Shown: positions 1-9,435, counted from the first letter of the stretch. The stretch: DNA of 60,144 nucleotides from a bacterium (GCA_004563275.1 SFSZ01000002.1:1-60144); one strand, 5' to 3'. Made by a program: numbers and translations. Notes: generated by a model from the letters alone, not told the origin.

Positions 1-128
1 CCTGCGATTCCTTGAATACCCTGAATTCCTTGAGGTCCTTGAATTCCTTGCGGACCTGTGGGGCCAGTCGGACCAGGTGGTGCACAGAATGTGTAACAAC
101 ATCCTAATTCATTATTACAATCGTTCAT
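1..128 (-). CDS. Collagen-like (Gly-X-Y) surface or spore-coat protein, N-terminal part, cut by window edge
   Basis: The ATG at 126-128 is preceded by a good AGGTG ribosome binding site (131-139). The visible 42 codons encode a cysteine-rich head (four Cys within the first 15 residues, among them a Cys-Cys pair and an FCAPPG motif) followed from about residue 19 by uninterrupted Gly-X-Y triplets such as GPT, GPQ, GIQ and GIA. This is the pattern of BclA-like exosporium proteins and other bacterial collagen-like proteins, which form triple-helical filaments outside the cell or spore. The gene runs off the left edge, so length and C-terminal domain are unknown. Its promoter has a sporulation-type -10 box, which favours a spore surface role (inference). 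Confidence 0.8.
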   Translation of the reverse strand, partial: MNDCNNELGCCYTFCAPPGPTGPTGPQGIQGPQGIQGIQGIA

Positions 129-143
129 AATTTCACCTCTATA

Positions 144-171
144 TATTTTATGTTTCTTTGTGTATAAATGT
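144..171 (-). promoter_or_regulatory. Putative mother-cell sigma (SigK/SigE-like) promoter of the collagen-like gene
   Basis: On the minus strand an AC dinucleotide (170-171) is followed after 17 bases by CATAAAATA (144-152). This agrees with the SigK pattern AC-N15 to 17-CATAnnnTA known from Bacillus and partly with the SigE -10 (CATACAnT). No TTGACA-like -35 box fits. The match is by eye and the elements are short. Confidence 0.4.
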
Positions 172-172
172 G

Positions 173-197
173 AAAAAAAAGATACGATTGTATCCTT
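173..197 (-). terminator. Rho-independent terminator of the trxB-like gene
   Basis: The minus strand reads a GATAC/GTATC stem (181-185 with 190-194) with a four-base loop, followed by eight T. It starts just behind the stop codon of the reductase gene. Confidence 0.8.
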
Positions 198-1079
198 TTA
201 AATTTCTTTTATATATTTATATGCATTGATTGCAGCACTGGCACCTTCACTAGCAGCAGTTATTATTTGATATATTTCTTTTTTAGTATTATCACCGCAG
301 GCATATAGTCCTTTGATGGATGTTTCTTGATGATCATCAACTAATATGTAACCTTTATCATTTGTTATTCCTAAATTTTTAACGAAATGAGTAATTGGAC
401 CATAATCATTATTTACAAATAATCCATCTACATTTAAAGTTGTATCTTTTAATTTTATTTCTGAGATTTTTTCATTTCCAATTATTTCATTTATGTTTTG
501 GTTAAAAAATATTTCAATATTTTCTAAATTGTTAACTTTATCAACTAGTTCTTTTGGTCCGATTAATTGTTCTTTGTTAGATATTAAGTATAATTTTTTT
601 ACTAATCCTGATAAGTAGATTGCATCTTCTAATCCTCTAGGGTTTGAACTATATAGTGCAACTGTTTTATCTTTATATAGACTGCCATCACATAAAACAC
701 AATAACTTACTCCTGGAAGATTTTCATTTGGTATGTTTAATTTTTGAGGTCCTCTTCCGGTAGCAATTATTACGGCTTTAGATTTATATGTATTATTTGA
801 TGTTTCAATAACTTTGATGTTGTCTTCTAGTGTTATTTTCTGTACTTCTTCATTTACCATAGGTATTTTTAAATCTTTAAATTGTTTATAAAATTGCATA
901 GCTAAATCGGAACCATTAATATGTTCATAACCTAGGTAGTTTTCCACTTCTTTTATATTATGAAGTGTACCTCCAGGCATACCTCTTTCAATAACTAAAA
1001 CATTTAAATTACTTCTTTTGGCATATATGCAAGCATTTATACCAGCTGGTCCTAATCCTATTATAATTAAATCGTACAT
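198..1079 (-). CDS. trxB: Thioredoxin reductase-like flavoprotein lacking NADPH-binding motifs
   Basis: A 293-residue protein of the thioredoxin reductase family, which passes electrons through FAD to a CxxC pair and on to thioredoxin. FAD motifs are intact: GLGPAG at residues 8-13 and CGDN with a Q-I-I-T-A-A-S-E-G stretch near the C-terminus. The redox pair is Cys127-Val-Leu-Cys130 followed by Asp-Gly. The NADPH half is not canonical: the expected GGGxSAxEEA is replaced by ALYSSNPRGLEDA (about 141-153) and the HRRxxxRA motif by ISNKEQLIGP (166-175). That combination resembles the ferredoxin- or flavin-dependent, pyridine-nucleotide-independent reductases described from clostridia rather than classical TrxB. 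No thioredoxin or ferredoxin gene is in the window. The start has an AGGAG site at good distance; lgt lies 10 bases upstream, so the two are probably cotranscribed. Confidence 0.85.
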   Translation of the reverse strand: MYDLIIIGLGPAGINACIYAKRSNLNVLVIERGMPGGTLHNIKEVENYLGYEHINGSDLAMQFYKQFKDLKIPMVNEEVQKITLEDNIKVIETSNNTYKSKAVIIATGRGPQKLNIPNENLPGVSYCVLCDGSLYKDKTVALYSSNPRGLEDAIYLSGLVKKLYLISNKEQLIGPKELVDKVNNLENIEIFFNQNINEIIGNEKISEIKLKDTTLNVDGLFVNNDYGPITHFVKNLGITNDKGYILVDDHQETSIKGLYACGDNTKKEIYQIITAASEGASAAINAYKYIKEI

Positions 1080-1089
1080 TTTTTATCTC

Positions 1090-1905
1090 CTAATATCTTA
1101 TTTTGTCCATATTGTTGCTGTCATTATATAAATCTTCGAATTTACTTTTTCTTTTATTTATCATAAGCATAACAATGCCTATAACTATCATTGTAATTGA
1201 AACAATTTGTGCTACTTTAAATCCTGCTAACATTAAAGCATCAGTTCTACTTGTTTCAATAAAGAATCTTATTGTTCCATAACCAACTAAATATAAAGCT
1301 GTCATGGTGCCTACTTTTCTATAAGGCCCTCTTCTAATGATTAGAAAAGCTATAAATAGAATAAAGCAGGCTATTGATTCGTATAAAAATGTTGGTGTGT
1401 AATATATACCTTCAATTTTCATTCCTTTAATAATAAATTCTGGAATATGCAAACTTTGTAGATGTTCTAAAGTTGTTGCAGCTCCGTGTGCTTCTCCATT
1501 AAAGAAGTTGCCCCATCTACCAATGGCTTGACCTAATAATAGTGGTACACATATAAAGTCGGTAAATCTAATGGTTCTAGCTTCATATCTTTTAGTATAG
1601 AAAAAGATTGTTAGTAAACCACCTATTAAACCACCATGGATAGCAAGACCACCTTTCCATACTTGAAGAATTTCAGTTATGTTTTGAGAATAATAATTCC
1701 AATTAAAGATTACATAGTATAATCTGGCACATAAAAATCCAAAGATTATTGCCCAAAAGCTCATATTAAAAATAAATTCTGATTTTACATTAAATCTATT
1801 TGCTTCTTTTTTTATTAAGTATAGGCATGATACTACTGCTACTAGCATTAATAATGAGTACCATCTAAGTTCAAATTTACCTATTGTGAAAATTATAGGA
1901 TTCAT
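1090..1905 (-). CDS. lgt: Prolipoprotein diacylglyceryl transferase
   Basis: A 271-residue polytopic membrane enzyme that moves diacylglycerol from phosphatidylglycerol to the lipobox cysteine of prolipoproteins, the first step of lipoprotein maturation. The Lgt signature GRWGNFFNGEAHG is present around residues 130-142, with about seven hydrophobic segments and the usual family length. The start overlaps the stop of the upstream holin-like gene by four bases (ATGA), so translation is coupled. Probable substrates in this window are the lipoproteins encoded at 31625-32230 and 54055-54498. Confidence 0.97.
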   Translation of the reverse strand: MNPIIFTIGKFELRWYSLLMLVAVVSCLYLIKKEANRFNVKSEFIFNMSFWAIIFGFLCARLYYVIFNWNYYSQNITEILQVWKGGLAIHGGLIGGLLTIFFYTKRYEARTIRFTDFICVPLLLGQAIGRWGNFFNGEAHGAATTLEHLQSLHIPEFIIKGMKIEGIYYTPTFLYESIACFILFIAFLIIRRGPYRKVGTMTALYLVGYGTIRFFIETSRTDALMLAGFKVAQIVSITMIVIGIVMLMINKRKSKFEDLYNDSNNMDKIRY

Positions 1906-2303
1906 CTGTTACCTACTATTGTTTTTGTAATAATTGAATCTAATAAAATATTAGCAAATGAAATAAATATTGAAATAAAGAATGGAACAAACCAACCTTC
2001 TACTACAAAAGTAGATCCCATTATTAATGATGCTAGTTTTAATATTATGACATTATTAATTGGATATAATAAACCTAATGACATAACTGTTATTGGTAAT
2101 GATAGTAATTTAAATAATGGTTTAACGGTACTATTTAATATCATTATTACGATTGATGTTATGATGGCATACCCAAATGAGCTAATATAGAATCCTTTGA
2201 ATATTTTTGATGCTAGTACTAACACAGCAGAATTAATTAACAGAGTTAAGATCCATTCTACTAATGCATACTTTATACTTTTTTGTTCACTATAAATTAT
2301 CAT
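1902..2303 (-). CDS. Phage holin family IV-like (4 TM) membrane protein
   Basis: A 133-residue very hydrophobic protein with four predicted membrane helices. The central NSTVKPLFKLLSLPITVMSLG stretch matches the conserved core of the family called mycobacterial four-TM phage holin (PF04020). These are common chromosomal genes in Bacillota and the holin label does not show that they lyse cells; function is unknown. It is the first gene of the operon with lgt and trxB, has an AGGTGA site, and lies directly downstream of a strong promoter. Confidence 0.85.
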   Translation of the reverse strand: MIIYSEQKSIKYALVEWILTLLINSAVLVLASKIFKGFYISSFGYAIITSIVIMILNSTVKPLFKLLSLPITVMSLGLLYPINNVIILKLASLIMGSTFVVEGWFVPFFISIFISFANILLDSIITKTIVGNR

Positions 2304-2319
2304 TTAATCACCTATTTTA

Positions 2320-2348
2320 ATTATATAATTATTTTTTATGTTTATCAA
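2320..2348 (-). promoter_or_regulatory. Vegetative promoter of the holin-like/lgt/trxB operon
   Basis: The minus strand shows TTGATA (2343-2348), a 17-base spacer and TATAAT (2320-2325), a near-consensus housekeeping promoter ending about 17 bases before the start codon. Confidence 0.8.
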
Positions 2349-2371
2349 TTCATATAGTTTTGATATGTAAA

Positions 2372-5179
2372 CTACTTTAGTTTATCAATTAGGTATTGGC
2401 CGGTATATGAATCTTTATTTTTGGCTACTTGTTCTGGAGTTCCAGTTGCGATTACTTTTCCACCATCATCGCCACCGTTTGGACCTAAATCAACAATGTA
2501 GTCAGCACATTTAATAACATCTAAGTTATGTTCAATTATTATAACTGTATCGCCATTATCTACTATTCTTTGAAGAATTACTAATAATTTTTTGATATCG
2601 TCGGTATGTAGGCCGGTAGTTGGTTCGTCTAAAATAAAGACACTTTTTCCAGTTGGTTTCTTTTGTAATTCTTTTGCTAATTTTACTCTGGCTGCTTCTC
2701 CACCTGATAGAGTTGGAGCACTTTGACCTAATTTAATATATGATAAGCCGACATCAACCATTGTTTGTAATTTATTTTTAATTTTAGGGCTCGCATTAAA
2801 AAATTCTAAAGCTTCGGAAACTCTCATATCTAATACTTCAGATATGTTTTTACCTTTATATTTTACTTCTAGAGTTTCGGAATTGTATCTTGTTCCGTGG
2901 CATACGTCACATGGGACATAAACATCTGGTAAGAAGTGCATTTCTATTTTCTTTACGCCATCTCCCCAACATGCTTCACATCTTCCACCTTTAACATTAA
3001 ATGAGAATCTTCCTTTATCATAACCTTTAATTTTTGATTCTTTCATTTCGGCAAATAAATCTCTGATGTCATCAAAAACTCCGACATAAGTGGCGGGATT
3101 ACTTCTAGGGGTTCTTCCAATTGGATCTTGAGATATATCAACAACTTTATCGATATCATCAATACCTTTTATTTCTTTATGTTTGCCGGGAACTACCATA
3201 GTACCATATACTTTGCTTCTTAAGGATTTTAAAAGTATTTCATTTACTAAAGTACTTTTGCCGGAACCTGATACACCAGTTACTAATGTCATTGTTCCAA
3301 GAGGTATTTTTACATTAATATTTTTTAGGTTGTTTTCTTTGGCACCTTTTATTTCAATGTAATTGCCGTTGCCTTTTCGACGTTTTTTAGGCACTTCAAT
3401 TTTTAGTTCTCCGCTTAAATATTTTCCGGTTAAACTATTTGGATTTTTCATTACTTCTTCTGGAGTTCCTTTTGCTACAATGTATCCTCCTTCTGCCCCT
3501 GGACCTGGTCCGACATCTACTAGAAAATCAGCAGCTCTCATTGTATCTTCATCGTGTTCTACTACGATTAGGGTATTTCCAAGATCTCGCATTTCTTTTA
3601 AAGAGTTAATTAATCTATCATTATCTTTTTGATGTAGTCCGATACTTGGTTCATCAAGAACGTATAAAACTCCGGTTAATTTACTACCTATTTGAGTAGC
3701 TAATCTTATTCTTTGAGATTCACCACCTGATAAGGTAGATGCTTCACGTGATAATGTTAAATAACCTAATCCAACGTTATTTAAGAAACTTAATCTATTT
3801 TTTATTTCTTTTACAATTAGATTGCTTATTTGTTCTTGTTCCTTAGTTAGTTTTAGATTTTCCATAAATTCTGATAGTTCTTTAATTGAATAATTACAAA
3901 CTTCAAAAATATTTTTATGATTTATTTTAACAGCAAGAACGTTGTCATTTAGTCTAGCTCCATGACATTTTGGACATGCTTGATCAACCATAAATGTTCC
4001 AAGCCAATCTCTTATCCACTTACTATTGGTTTCTATATATCTTCTTTCATAGTTGTTAACTATTCCTTCATATGTATCTTTAACATATCTTTTGTTACCA
4101 TTTTTACTTACATATTCATAGTCTAAAACTTTATTGGTTCCATATAGAATTATATTTAATTCTTCTTTAGTAAAATCTTTTATTTTTTTAGTTAAATCTA
4201 TATTAAAGTAATCACAAACTGTTTCTAATTGAGTTAATGCCATATTTTGATCAATGCTGAATCCTTTAATTCCACCTTCCAGGATGGTTTTATTTTTATC
4301 TGGTATTAGAAGATCTAAACTTAAATGTTGTTTAATTCCTAAACCTTTACATTCGGGACAAGCACCATATGGAGCATTGAATGAGAATAGTCTTGGTTCT
4401 AATTCTGGTAGAGAGAAATTACATTCGGGACAAGCATAGTGTTCGCTCATGATAAATTCTTCACCATCGATAATATGAATTAATACTTTTCCATCAGCCA
4501 TTTTTGTGCTTATTTCGATAGCTTCAAAGATACGGCTTCTTTCATCTGGTGATACAACAATACGGTCTATTACAACATATATATTGTCTTTTTTATTTTT
4601 TTCTAATTTTATTTCTTCAGATAAGTCTGTTAATTCACCATTTACTCTTACTCTTGTAAAACCCTTTTTTCTTAAATCGTCAAATAAATCTTGATGAGTT
4701 CCTTTTTCACCATGTACTACTGGAGATAGAATTTCAATTTTTGTATCTTCGCCTAATTCAAGAACTTTATTAACCATTTCTTCAATACTTTGACTTTTGA
4801 TTGGCTTATGATGAATTGGACAATATGGTGTTCCAATTCTGGCAAATAATAATCTTAGATAATCATATATTTCTGTTACTGTTCCAACGGTTGATCTAGG
4901 ATTGTTATTTGTTGTTTTTTGATCAATAGATATACTTGGGCTTAAACCTTCGATTGAATCTACATCTGGTTTATCAGAACCACCTAAAAATTGACGAGCG
5001 TATGCACTAAGTGATTCAATGTATCTTCTTTCACCTTCAGCATAGATAGTATCAAATGCTAAACTACTTTTGCCTGAACCTGATACTCCTGTCATTACAA
5101 CTAATTTATTTTTAGGAATTTCCAAATCTATATTTTTTAAATTATTTTCTCTTGCACCTTTAATAATTATTTTATCCAT
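2372..5179 (-). CDS. uvrA: Excinuclease ABC subunit A
   Basis: A 935-residue UvrA, the damage-recognising ATPase of nucleotide excision repair, which works as a dimer loading UvrB on DNA. Both ABC modules are complete: Walker [10 protein letters not shown] near residue 31 and GVSGSGKST in the second half, signatures [13 protein letters not shown] and [13 protein letters not shown], and two Walker B LDEP motifs. The zinc-binding CPEC...CPEC and CEAC...CDVC pairs are present. No uvrB or uvrC lies in the window. The start has an AGGAGTAAT site and a possible extended -10 (TGGTAAAAT) upstream. Confidence 0.98.
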   Translation of the reverse strand: MDKIIIKGARENNLKNIDLEIPKNKLVVMTGVSGSGKSSLAFDTIYAEGERRYIESLSAYARQFLGGSDKPDVDSIEGLSPSISIDQKTTNNNPRSTVGTVTEIYDYLRLLFARIGTPYCPIHHKPIKSQSIEEMVNKVLELGEDTKIEILSPVVHGEKGTHQDLFDDLRKKGFTRVRVNGELTDLSEEIKLEKNKKDNIYVVIDRIVVSPDERSRIFEAIEISTKMADGKVLIHIIDGEEFIMSEHYACPECNFSLPELEPRLFSFNAPYGACPECKGLGIKQHLSLDLLIPDKNKTILEGGIKGFSIDQNMALTQLETVCDYFNIDLTKKIKDFTKEELNIILYGTNKVLDYEYVSKNGNKRYVKDTYEGIVNNYERRYIETNSKWIRDWLGTFMVDQACPKCHGARLNDNVLAVKINHKNIFEVCNYSIKELSEFMENLKLTKEQEQISNLIVKEIKNRLSFLNNVGLGYLTLSREASTLSGGESQRIRLATQIGSKLTGVLYVLDEPSIGLHQKDNDRLINSLKEMRDLGNTLIVVEHDEDTMRAADFLVDVGPGPGAEGGYIVAKGTPEEVMKNPNSLTGKYLSGELKIEVPKKRRKGNGNYIEIKGAKENNLKNINVKIPLGTMTLVTGVSGSGKSTLVNEILLKSLRSKVYGTMVVPGKHKEIKGIDDIDKVVDISQDPIGRTPRSNPATYVGVFDDIRDLFAEMKESKIKGYDKGRFSFNVKGGRCEACWGDGVKKIEMHFLPDVYVPCDVCHGTRYNSETLEVKYKGKNISEVLDMRVSEALEFFNASPKIKNKLQTMVDVGLSYIKLGQSAPTLSGGEAARVKLAKELQKKPTGKSVFILDEPTTGLHTDDIKKLLVILQRIVDNGDTVIIIEHNLDVIKCADYIVDLGPNGGDDGGKVIATGTPEQVAKNKDSYTGQYLIDKLK

Positions 5180-5230
5180 GATTATTACTCCTTTGCATTA
5201 GTATTTTACCACAGATTTTTAAAATTATAT

Positions 5231-5256
5231 AAAAAAAGAATGATTACTCATTCTTA
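5231..5256 (-). terminator. Terminator of the zinc-ribbon membrane protein gene
   Basis: The minus strand forms a GAATGA/TCATTC stem (5238-5243 with 5248-5253) followed by a run of T. Confidence 0.8.
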
Positions 5257-5937
5257 ATTACCAAATACTATATATTCTGCATCTATTTCAGGTTCATTAC
5301 CGTTAATTGCAGTATATTCACCATAAACTGTAATTAAATCACCTTGCATAAATCCTTGACTATAATCTTTATCTCTAAAGTTTACTTGAATAATTTGTTC
5401 GATACCATTTTCAAATAAATTAGCATTTAAACTAATTGTCATTTCATTTCCATAACCATCATCAATTCCACTTACGCTTACAACAGTTCCGATAAGTTTA
5501 ATTTTTTGATTTTTATAATCTTTTGGTACTCTTATTAAGTTTTCATAAGAAACTAACTTACAACTTGTCTTGTATTCTTCTTCATTTGATGTGTTCATCA
5601 TGTATTTATCAACAAAATAACCAGCAATTATAAATAATAAAAATACTAGTCCGAATACGATGGCAATTGTTAAACCAAAACTATTATTAGTTTGTCTTTT
5701 ACGGCAATGTGGACAGATTGTTAATCCTTTATCAAAATAATTATGACAATGAATGCACATTTGACCACTAACTACTGCTACTTCATCGGGATTCATTTCT
5801 GGTTTATCTTTTTCTAAATTTACAGTTTCATTTAATGAAATTGGTGTTTTTTCTTTTTTAGGAGCTGCTTTCTTTTTTGTTTCTTTTTTAGGTTCTCCTG
5901 ATTTTTTTGTAACTTTTTTCTTTTCTTCTTTTTCCAT
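5254..5937 (-). CDS. Membrane protein with zinc ribbon and OB-fold-like C-terminal domain
   Basis: A 227-residue protein of unknown function. In order: a Lys/Glu-rich N-terminus (to about residue 50), a double zinc knuckle CIHC...CPHC (about 60-78), one membrane helix, and an extracytoplasmic domain of about 115 residues whose pattern (ENLIRVPKDYKNQKIKLIGTV, later GDLITVYGEY) resembles tRNA_anti-like OB-fold domains found in Bacillota membrane proteins. I chose the ATG at 5935-5937 because it sits 8 bases from AAAGGAG; an in-frame GTG at 5944-5946 lies inside that ribosome binding site. Single-gene unit between uvrA and dusB with its own terminator. Confidence 0.75.
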   Translation of the reverse strand: MEKEEKKKVTKKSGEPKKETKKKAAPKKEKTPISLNETVNLEKDKPEMNPDEVAVVSGQMCIHCHNYFDKGLTICPHCRKRQTNNSFGLTIAIVFGLVFLLFIIAGYFVDKYMMNTSNEEEYKTSCKLVSYENLIRVPKDYKNQKIKLIGTVVSVSGIDDGYGNEMTISLNANLFENGIEQIIQVNFRDKDYSQGFMQGDLITVYGEYTAINGNEPEIDAEYIVFGN

Positions 5938-6006
5938 GAGTAACACTCCTTTATTCTTGTTTAAATTATATTATATTTGAAAGAATAATTCAATTACTAA
6001 TTTTAT

Positions 6007-6981
6007 TTATTCTAATGATGTTAAATAATCGTCGAGAATTTTAAAGACTTCTTCACTATTTTTAGTTTGGCATATTTCATTTTTAATACTCGCACTTTTT
6101 GGTAATCCTTTTATATACCAAAGTGCATGGGTTCTTATTTCTAAGGTTGCTAGTTTTTCATTTGATGATTCTAATAGTAATTTATAATGTCTTTTTAACA
6201 TATTTATTTTTTCTTTAGGGGTTACTTCTTCTGGCAATTTACCACTTTCTAGATATTCGACACATTCTTTAATTAGCCAAGGATTTCCTAATACTCCTCT
6301 ACCTATCATGACAGCATCACATCCTGTGTAATCAAGCATTTCTTTTGCTAAGTAGCAAGATGTAACGTCACCATTACCGATTACAGGTATATTAACTGCT
6401 TCTTTAACTTTTTTAATAATATTCCAATCTGCTTTACCGCTATAGCCTTGACTTCTAGTTCTACCATGAACGGTTATAGCTTTGGCGCCAGCTTTCTCTA
6501 CTCTTTTAGCTACTTCAACAGCATTAATATTATTTTCATCCCAGCCACTTCTTATTTTGACTGTTACTGGTACAGAAACACTTTTTACAACTGCTGATAC
6601 GATTTCTTCAATTAAATCTGGATTTTTTAGTAAAGCACTTCCTGCTTGGCTTTTTATTGCAACTTTTGGCACAGGACATCCCATATTTATATCAATAATA
6701 TCTGGATGCATTTGTTCTTCGACAAGTTTAGCTGCGGCTACAAATGACTCGATGTCACTACCAAATATTTGCTGGGCAATTGGTCTTTCTTTTTCATCCA
6801 TTTTTAGTAAATCTAAGGTTTTTTGATTTCCGAAAACAATAGCTTTATCAGAAACCATTTCGGCGTAAATTAGACCTGCTCCCATTTCTTTAATAATTTG
6901 TCTATAGGCAGTGTTACTAATACCAGCCATTGGAGCTAAAACTATTTGATTTTTAATTTCAACATTTCCTATTTTCCACAT
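6007..6981 (-). CDS. dusB: tRNA-dihydrouridine synthase (DusB type)
   Basis: A 324-residue FMN-dependent enzyme reducing specific uridines of tRNA to dihydrouridine. The Dus signature DINMGCPVPKV carries the catalytic Cys102; FMN/tRNA motifs VTVKIRSGW, ITVHGRTRSQGYSG and VIGNGDV follow in the expected order. The start overlaps the end of the pduL-like gene by 13 bases. Gene order dusB-lysS seen in Bacillus is not kept here; lysS is 27 kb away. Confidence 0.95.
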   Translation of the reverse strand: MWKIGNVEIKNQIVLAPMAGISNTAYRQIIKEMGAGLIYAEMVSDKAIVFGNQKTLDLLKMDEKERPIAQQIFGSDIESFVAAAKLVEEQMHPDIIDINMGCPVPKVAIKSQAGSALLKNPDLIEEIVSAVVKSVSVPVTVKIRSGWDENNINAVEVAKRVEKAGAKAITVHGRTRSQGYSGKADWNIIKKVKEAVNIPVIGNGDVTSCYLAKEMLDYTGCDAVMIGRGVLGNPWLIKECVEYLESGKLPEEVTPKEKINMLKRHYKLLLESSNEKLATLEIRTHALWYIKGLPKSASIKNEICQTKNSEEVFKILDDYLTSLE

Positions 6982-7532
6982 TTTTTAAATTCTACCTCAT
7001 CATTTTGATGTAAATCAAATTCTACTTCTTCATCTGTATCAATGTGAATTTCAACATAAGCAGGATCTGATATTTTGATTAATGCATCAAATATTAATTT
7101 ATCATTTTGATAAACATTTACTATTTCTTTGTTGACTAAATCTAATTTTTTAGCTGTTTCTGGGTCCATATGAATGTGTCTTTCTGCTAGAATTAATCCA
7201 CTATCTAGATTTACTTCTCCGCAAGGACCAACAAGAGTTATAGATAAACTGTTTTCTAAATCTCCACTTTGTCTTCTTGGAGGATTTACTCCAAAATAAT
7301 CGGCTTCAGTTTGAGATATTTCTATTTGATTATATGGTCTTATAGGACCTACTACTCTTACATGATTTATTATTTTATCTCCTAATTTTAAATCAACTGT
7401 ACTTGTACTAGCAAATTGGCCTGGTTGATTTAAAGGATTTCTTTCTTCTAAATGATCTGTATTAAATAATTTTAAACATGTTTCTTTAGTTATATGAACA
7501 TGTTTTTTACTTACTCCAACTGGTATAATCAT
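6969..7532 (-). CDS. pduL: PduL-type phosphate acyltransferase
   Basis: A 187-residue enzyme of the PTAC/PduL family, which exchanges CoA and phosphate on short acyl groups (acetyl- or propionyl-CoA to acyl phosphate). Zinc ligands are seen as HVHI near the N-terminus and ERHIHMD in the second half, and both duplicated domains are present. No microcompartment shell or aldehyde dehydrogenase gene is nearby and no encapsulation peptide is obvious, so it probably acts as the cell's phosphotransacetylase (inference). The ATG at 7530-7532 is preferred because GGGTGAT lies six bases upstream; an in-frame GTG at 7539-7541 overlaps that site. Confidence 0.88.
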   Translation of the reverse strand: MIIPVGVSKKHVHITKETCLKLFNTDHLEERNPLNQPGQFASTSTVDLKLGDKIINHVRVVGPIRPYNQIEISQTEADYFGVNPPRRQSGDLENSLSITLVGPCGEVNLDSGLILAERHIHMDPETAKKLDLVNKEIVNVYQNDKLIFDALIKISDPAYVEIHIDTDEEVEFDLHQNDEVEFKKCGK

Positions 7533-7566
7533 TTTTATCACCCATTTGATTATAACATAATATTTC

Positions 7567-9435
7567 TTATCTTAAAATATCAGTTATTTTCTTTTTTGAT
7601 GCAATTATTGATGGAATATAACCACTTATTTTACTTATAATAAAACTTACAATAAAGATGATAATTATTGTTTTAATATTTATGGTTATTAAAGAAGTTA
7701 ATCCAATCTTTGCATTTATAATAGGATTTATGATTTTTGAAAGTATATATAGATTTAATAATGAAATGATAGTTGAGATGAAACCTATTAAAATATTTTC
7801 AAATATAAAGATGCGTTTAATATCTTTATTTCTAGTTCCTAAGGTTTTTAAGATACCAATTTCTTGTTTTCTTTCAATCACTTCGATATATGACATAATA
7901 TTCATCATAATTATAGTAATAGTGAAAGCTGATATACTAAAGATTATTAAAACATAAGTTATTATTTTTATTATGCGGTTAATGATATCGGTTATTTCCT
8001 GAGCTTCATCAACAATTTGATACTTATTTAATACTTTTTTTATTTTTTCTTTACCTTCTCTAGTTTTAGGATATATTGAGATAGATTCTATTTTAGTGTT
8101 AATAAGTTCTGGATTATACACAATTCCATTTTGAGAAGATAGATATTCATTATTACTTTTTACGATTGCAGTTATTTTTACTTCTAAAGAATTTATTAAA
8201 ATTATTTTGTTTAAATAATCGTTATAGTTGGTGCCATGAATGTTTAAAGAATTTTGTAATTCTTCATCTATCGAATTATTATTATCAAGTAAAAGCATTA
8301 CTTCATTGTTATTTTGAGGATATGTTCCTTTTATTATTTTAAAGAGATTATTAGAAGGATTAGAGATTAATAAATTATTGTTTTCAGTCTTTTTTGAATA
8401 AGAAATACCTGAATATGTATTTTTATCTAATGATTTTAAAGTATCAATTAATTTATTATCGATGTTATTTTTTATTGTATATTTATTTATGTTTATTTCG
8501 GTTGTATTTTGAGTTTGATTTTTTAAATTATATTTATCATAGGAATATGAACTTATTATTAAAGGATAAGTATAATAATTGTTTTGATTTAGGTTATTTA
8601 TTTCTTTGTTTAATCCTTGGTTTATACTTAGAATTAGAGATAAGAAAAAAGTACTGATACTGAAAGCTAGTATTTTTAAAATATTTCGGCCCAATTTACT
8701 TTGAATGTTATTTATACATATTTTGATTATTTCTTTGTATTTCAATTTTAGTTTATGAGGTTTTAGATGATAATTATAAATTTTATGACATGGATTATTG
8801 TCTGATTTGATTTTTCCATCTTTTATTTCAATTATTCTGGTAGCATATTTTTTAGCTAATTCTTGATTATGAGTTACTACTATGACTAATTTATGTTTGG
8901 ATAAGTCTTTTAAAATTTGCATTATCTTTTCACTGTTAAATGTATCTAAAGCTCCGGTTGGTTCATCTGCTAAAATAATTTTTGTATTAGTTAGAATCGT
9001 TCTGGCGATAGCAACTCGTTGTTTTTCACCACCACTTAAGTATTTTACTTTTTTAGTTATTATTTTATCTATGTTTAATTTAGTGATTAACTTAGTAAAT
9101 CTTTTAGAATATATTTTTTTATTTGTTAACTTTAGTGGCAATTCTATATTGTCTTTTAGACTTAGATTTTTTATTAAATTATAATCTTGAAAGATATAGC
9201 TTATTATTTGATTGTGGTATTGCTGACTACTAATATTTTTAATGTTAGTTTTTCCTAAGTAAATATTTCCCGTAGTTGGCGTATCATTGTTGCCAATTAA
9301 ATTTAATAAAGTAGTTTTTCCACTTCCCGATTGTCCTAAAATACATACTAATTCATGAGGTCTAAAGTTTATAGTTATGTTATTTAATATTTTATTATTA
9401 TTTATAGTTTTAGTTATATTGTCTATTCTTATCAT
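7567..9435 (-). CDS. ABC transporter with fused ATPase and FtsX/MacB-type permease
   Basis: A 622-residue protein: an ABC ATPase of about 220 residues (Walker A GQSGSGKTTLLN, signature YLSGGEKQRVAIA, Walker B ILADEPTGALD, His of the H-loop in VVTHNQ) followed by a membrane helix, an external domain of about 200 residues and three C-terminal helices typical of FtsX permeases. Fused proteins of this type export peptides or lipoproteins or act with bacteriocin and cell-wall stress systems; the substrate is not known. The external part is exceptionally rich in Asn, Lys and Ile (AAT, AAA, ATT/ATA codons), more than neighbouring housekeeping genes. It stands alone, with an AAAGGAAG site. Confidence 0.88.
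   Translation of the reverse strand: MIRIDNITKTINNNKILNNITINFRPHELVCILGQSGSGKTTLLNLIGNNDTPTTGNIYLGKTNIKNISSQQYHNQIISYIFQDYNLIKNLSLKDNIELPLKLTNKKIYSKRFTKLITKLNIDKIITKKVKYLSGGEKQRVAIARTILTNTKIILADEPTGALDTFNSEKIMQILKDLSKHKLVIVVTHNQELAKKYATRIIEIKDGKIKSDNNPCHKIYNYHLKPHKLKLKYKEIIKICINNIQSKLGRNILKILAFSISTFFLSLILSINQGLNKEINNLNQNNYYTYPLIISSYSYDKYNLKNQTQNTTEININKYTIKNNIDNKLIDTLKSLDKNTYSGISYSKKTENNNLLISNPSNNLFKIIKGTYPQNNNEVMLLLDNNNSIDEELQNSLNIHGTNYNDYLNKIILINSLEVKITAIVKSNNEYLSSQNGIVYNPELINTKIESISIYPKTREGKEKIKKVLNKYQIVDEAQEITDIINRIIKIITYVLIIFSISAFTITIIMMNIMSYIEVIERKQEIGILKTLGTRNKDIKRIFIFENILIGFISTIISLLNLYILSKIINPIINAKIGLTSLITINIKTIIIIFIVSFIISKISGYIPSIIASKKKITDILR

Noticed and set aside
1902..2303. Prophage, suggested by the holin-like gene
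   Set aside because: No other phage gene is near; this four-TM family is a common chromosomal gene in Bacillota.
2340..2375. Terminator for uvrA (AAACTA/TAGTTT inverted repeat)
   Set aside because: The stem is short and there is no T tract, so termination is not supported.
3363..4694. Several open frames on the plus strand opposite uvrA
   Set aside because: They are antisense shadows of a long conserved gene, with no ribosome binding sites and low-complexity translations.
6007..7541. PduL and DusB as part of a microcompartment locus
   Set aside because: No shell, aldehyde dehydrogenase or diol dehydratase genes occur nearby.
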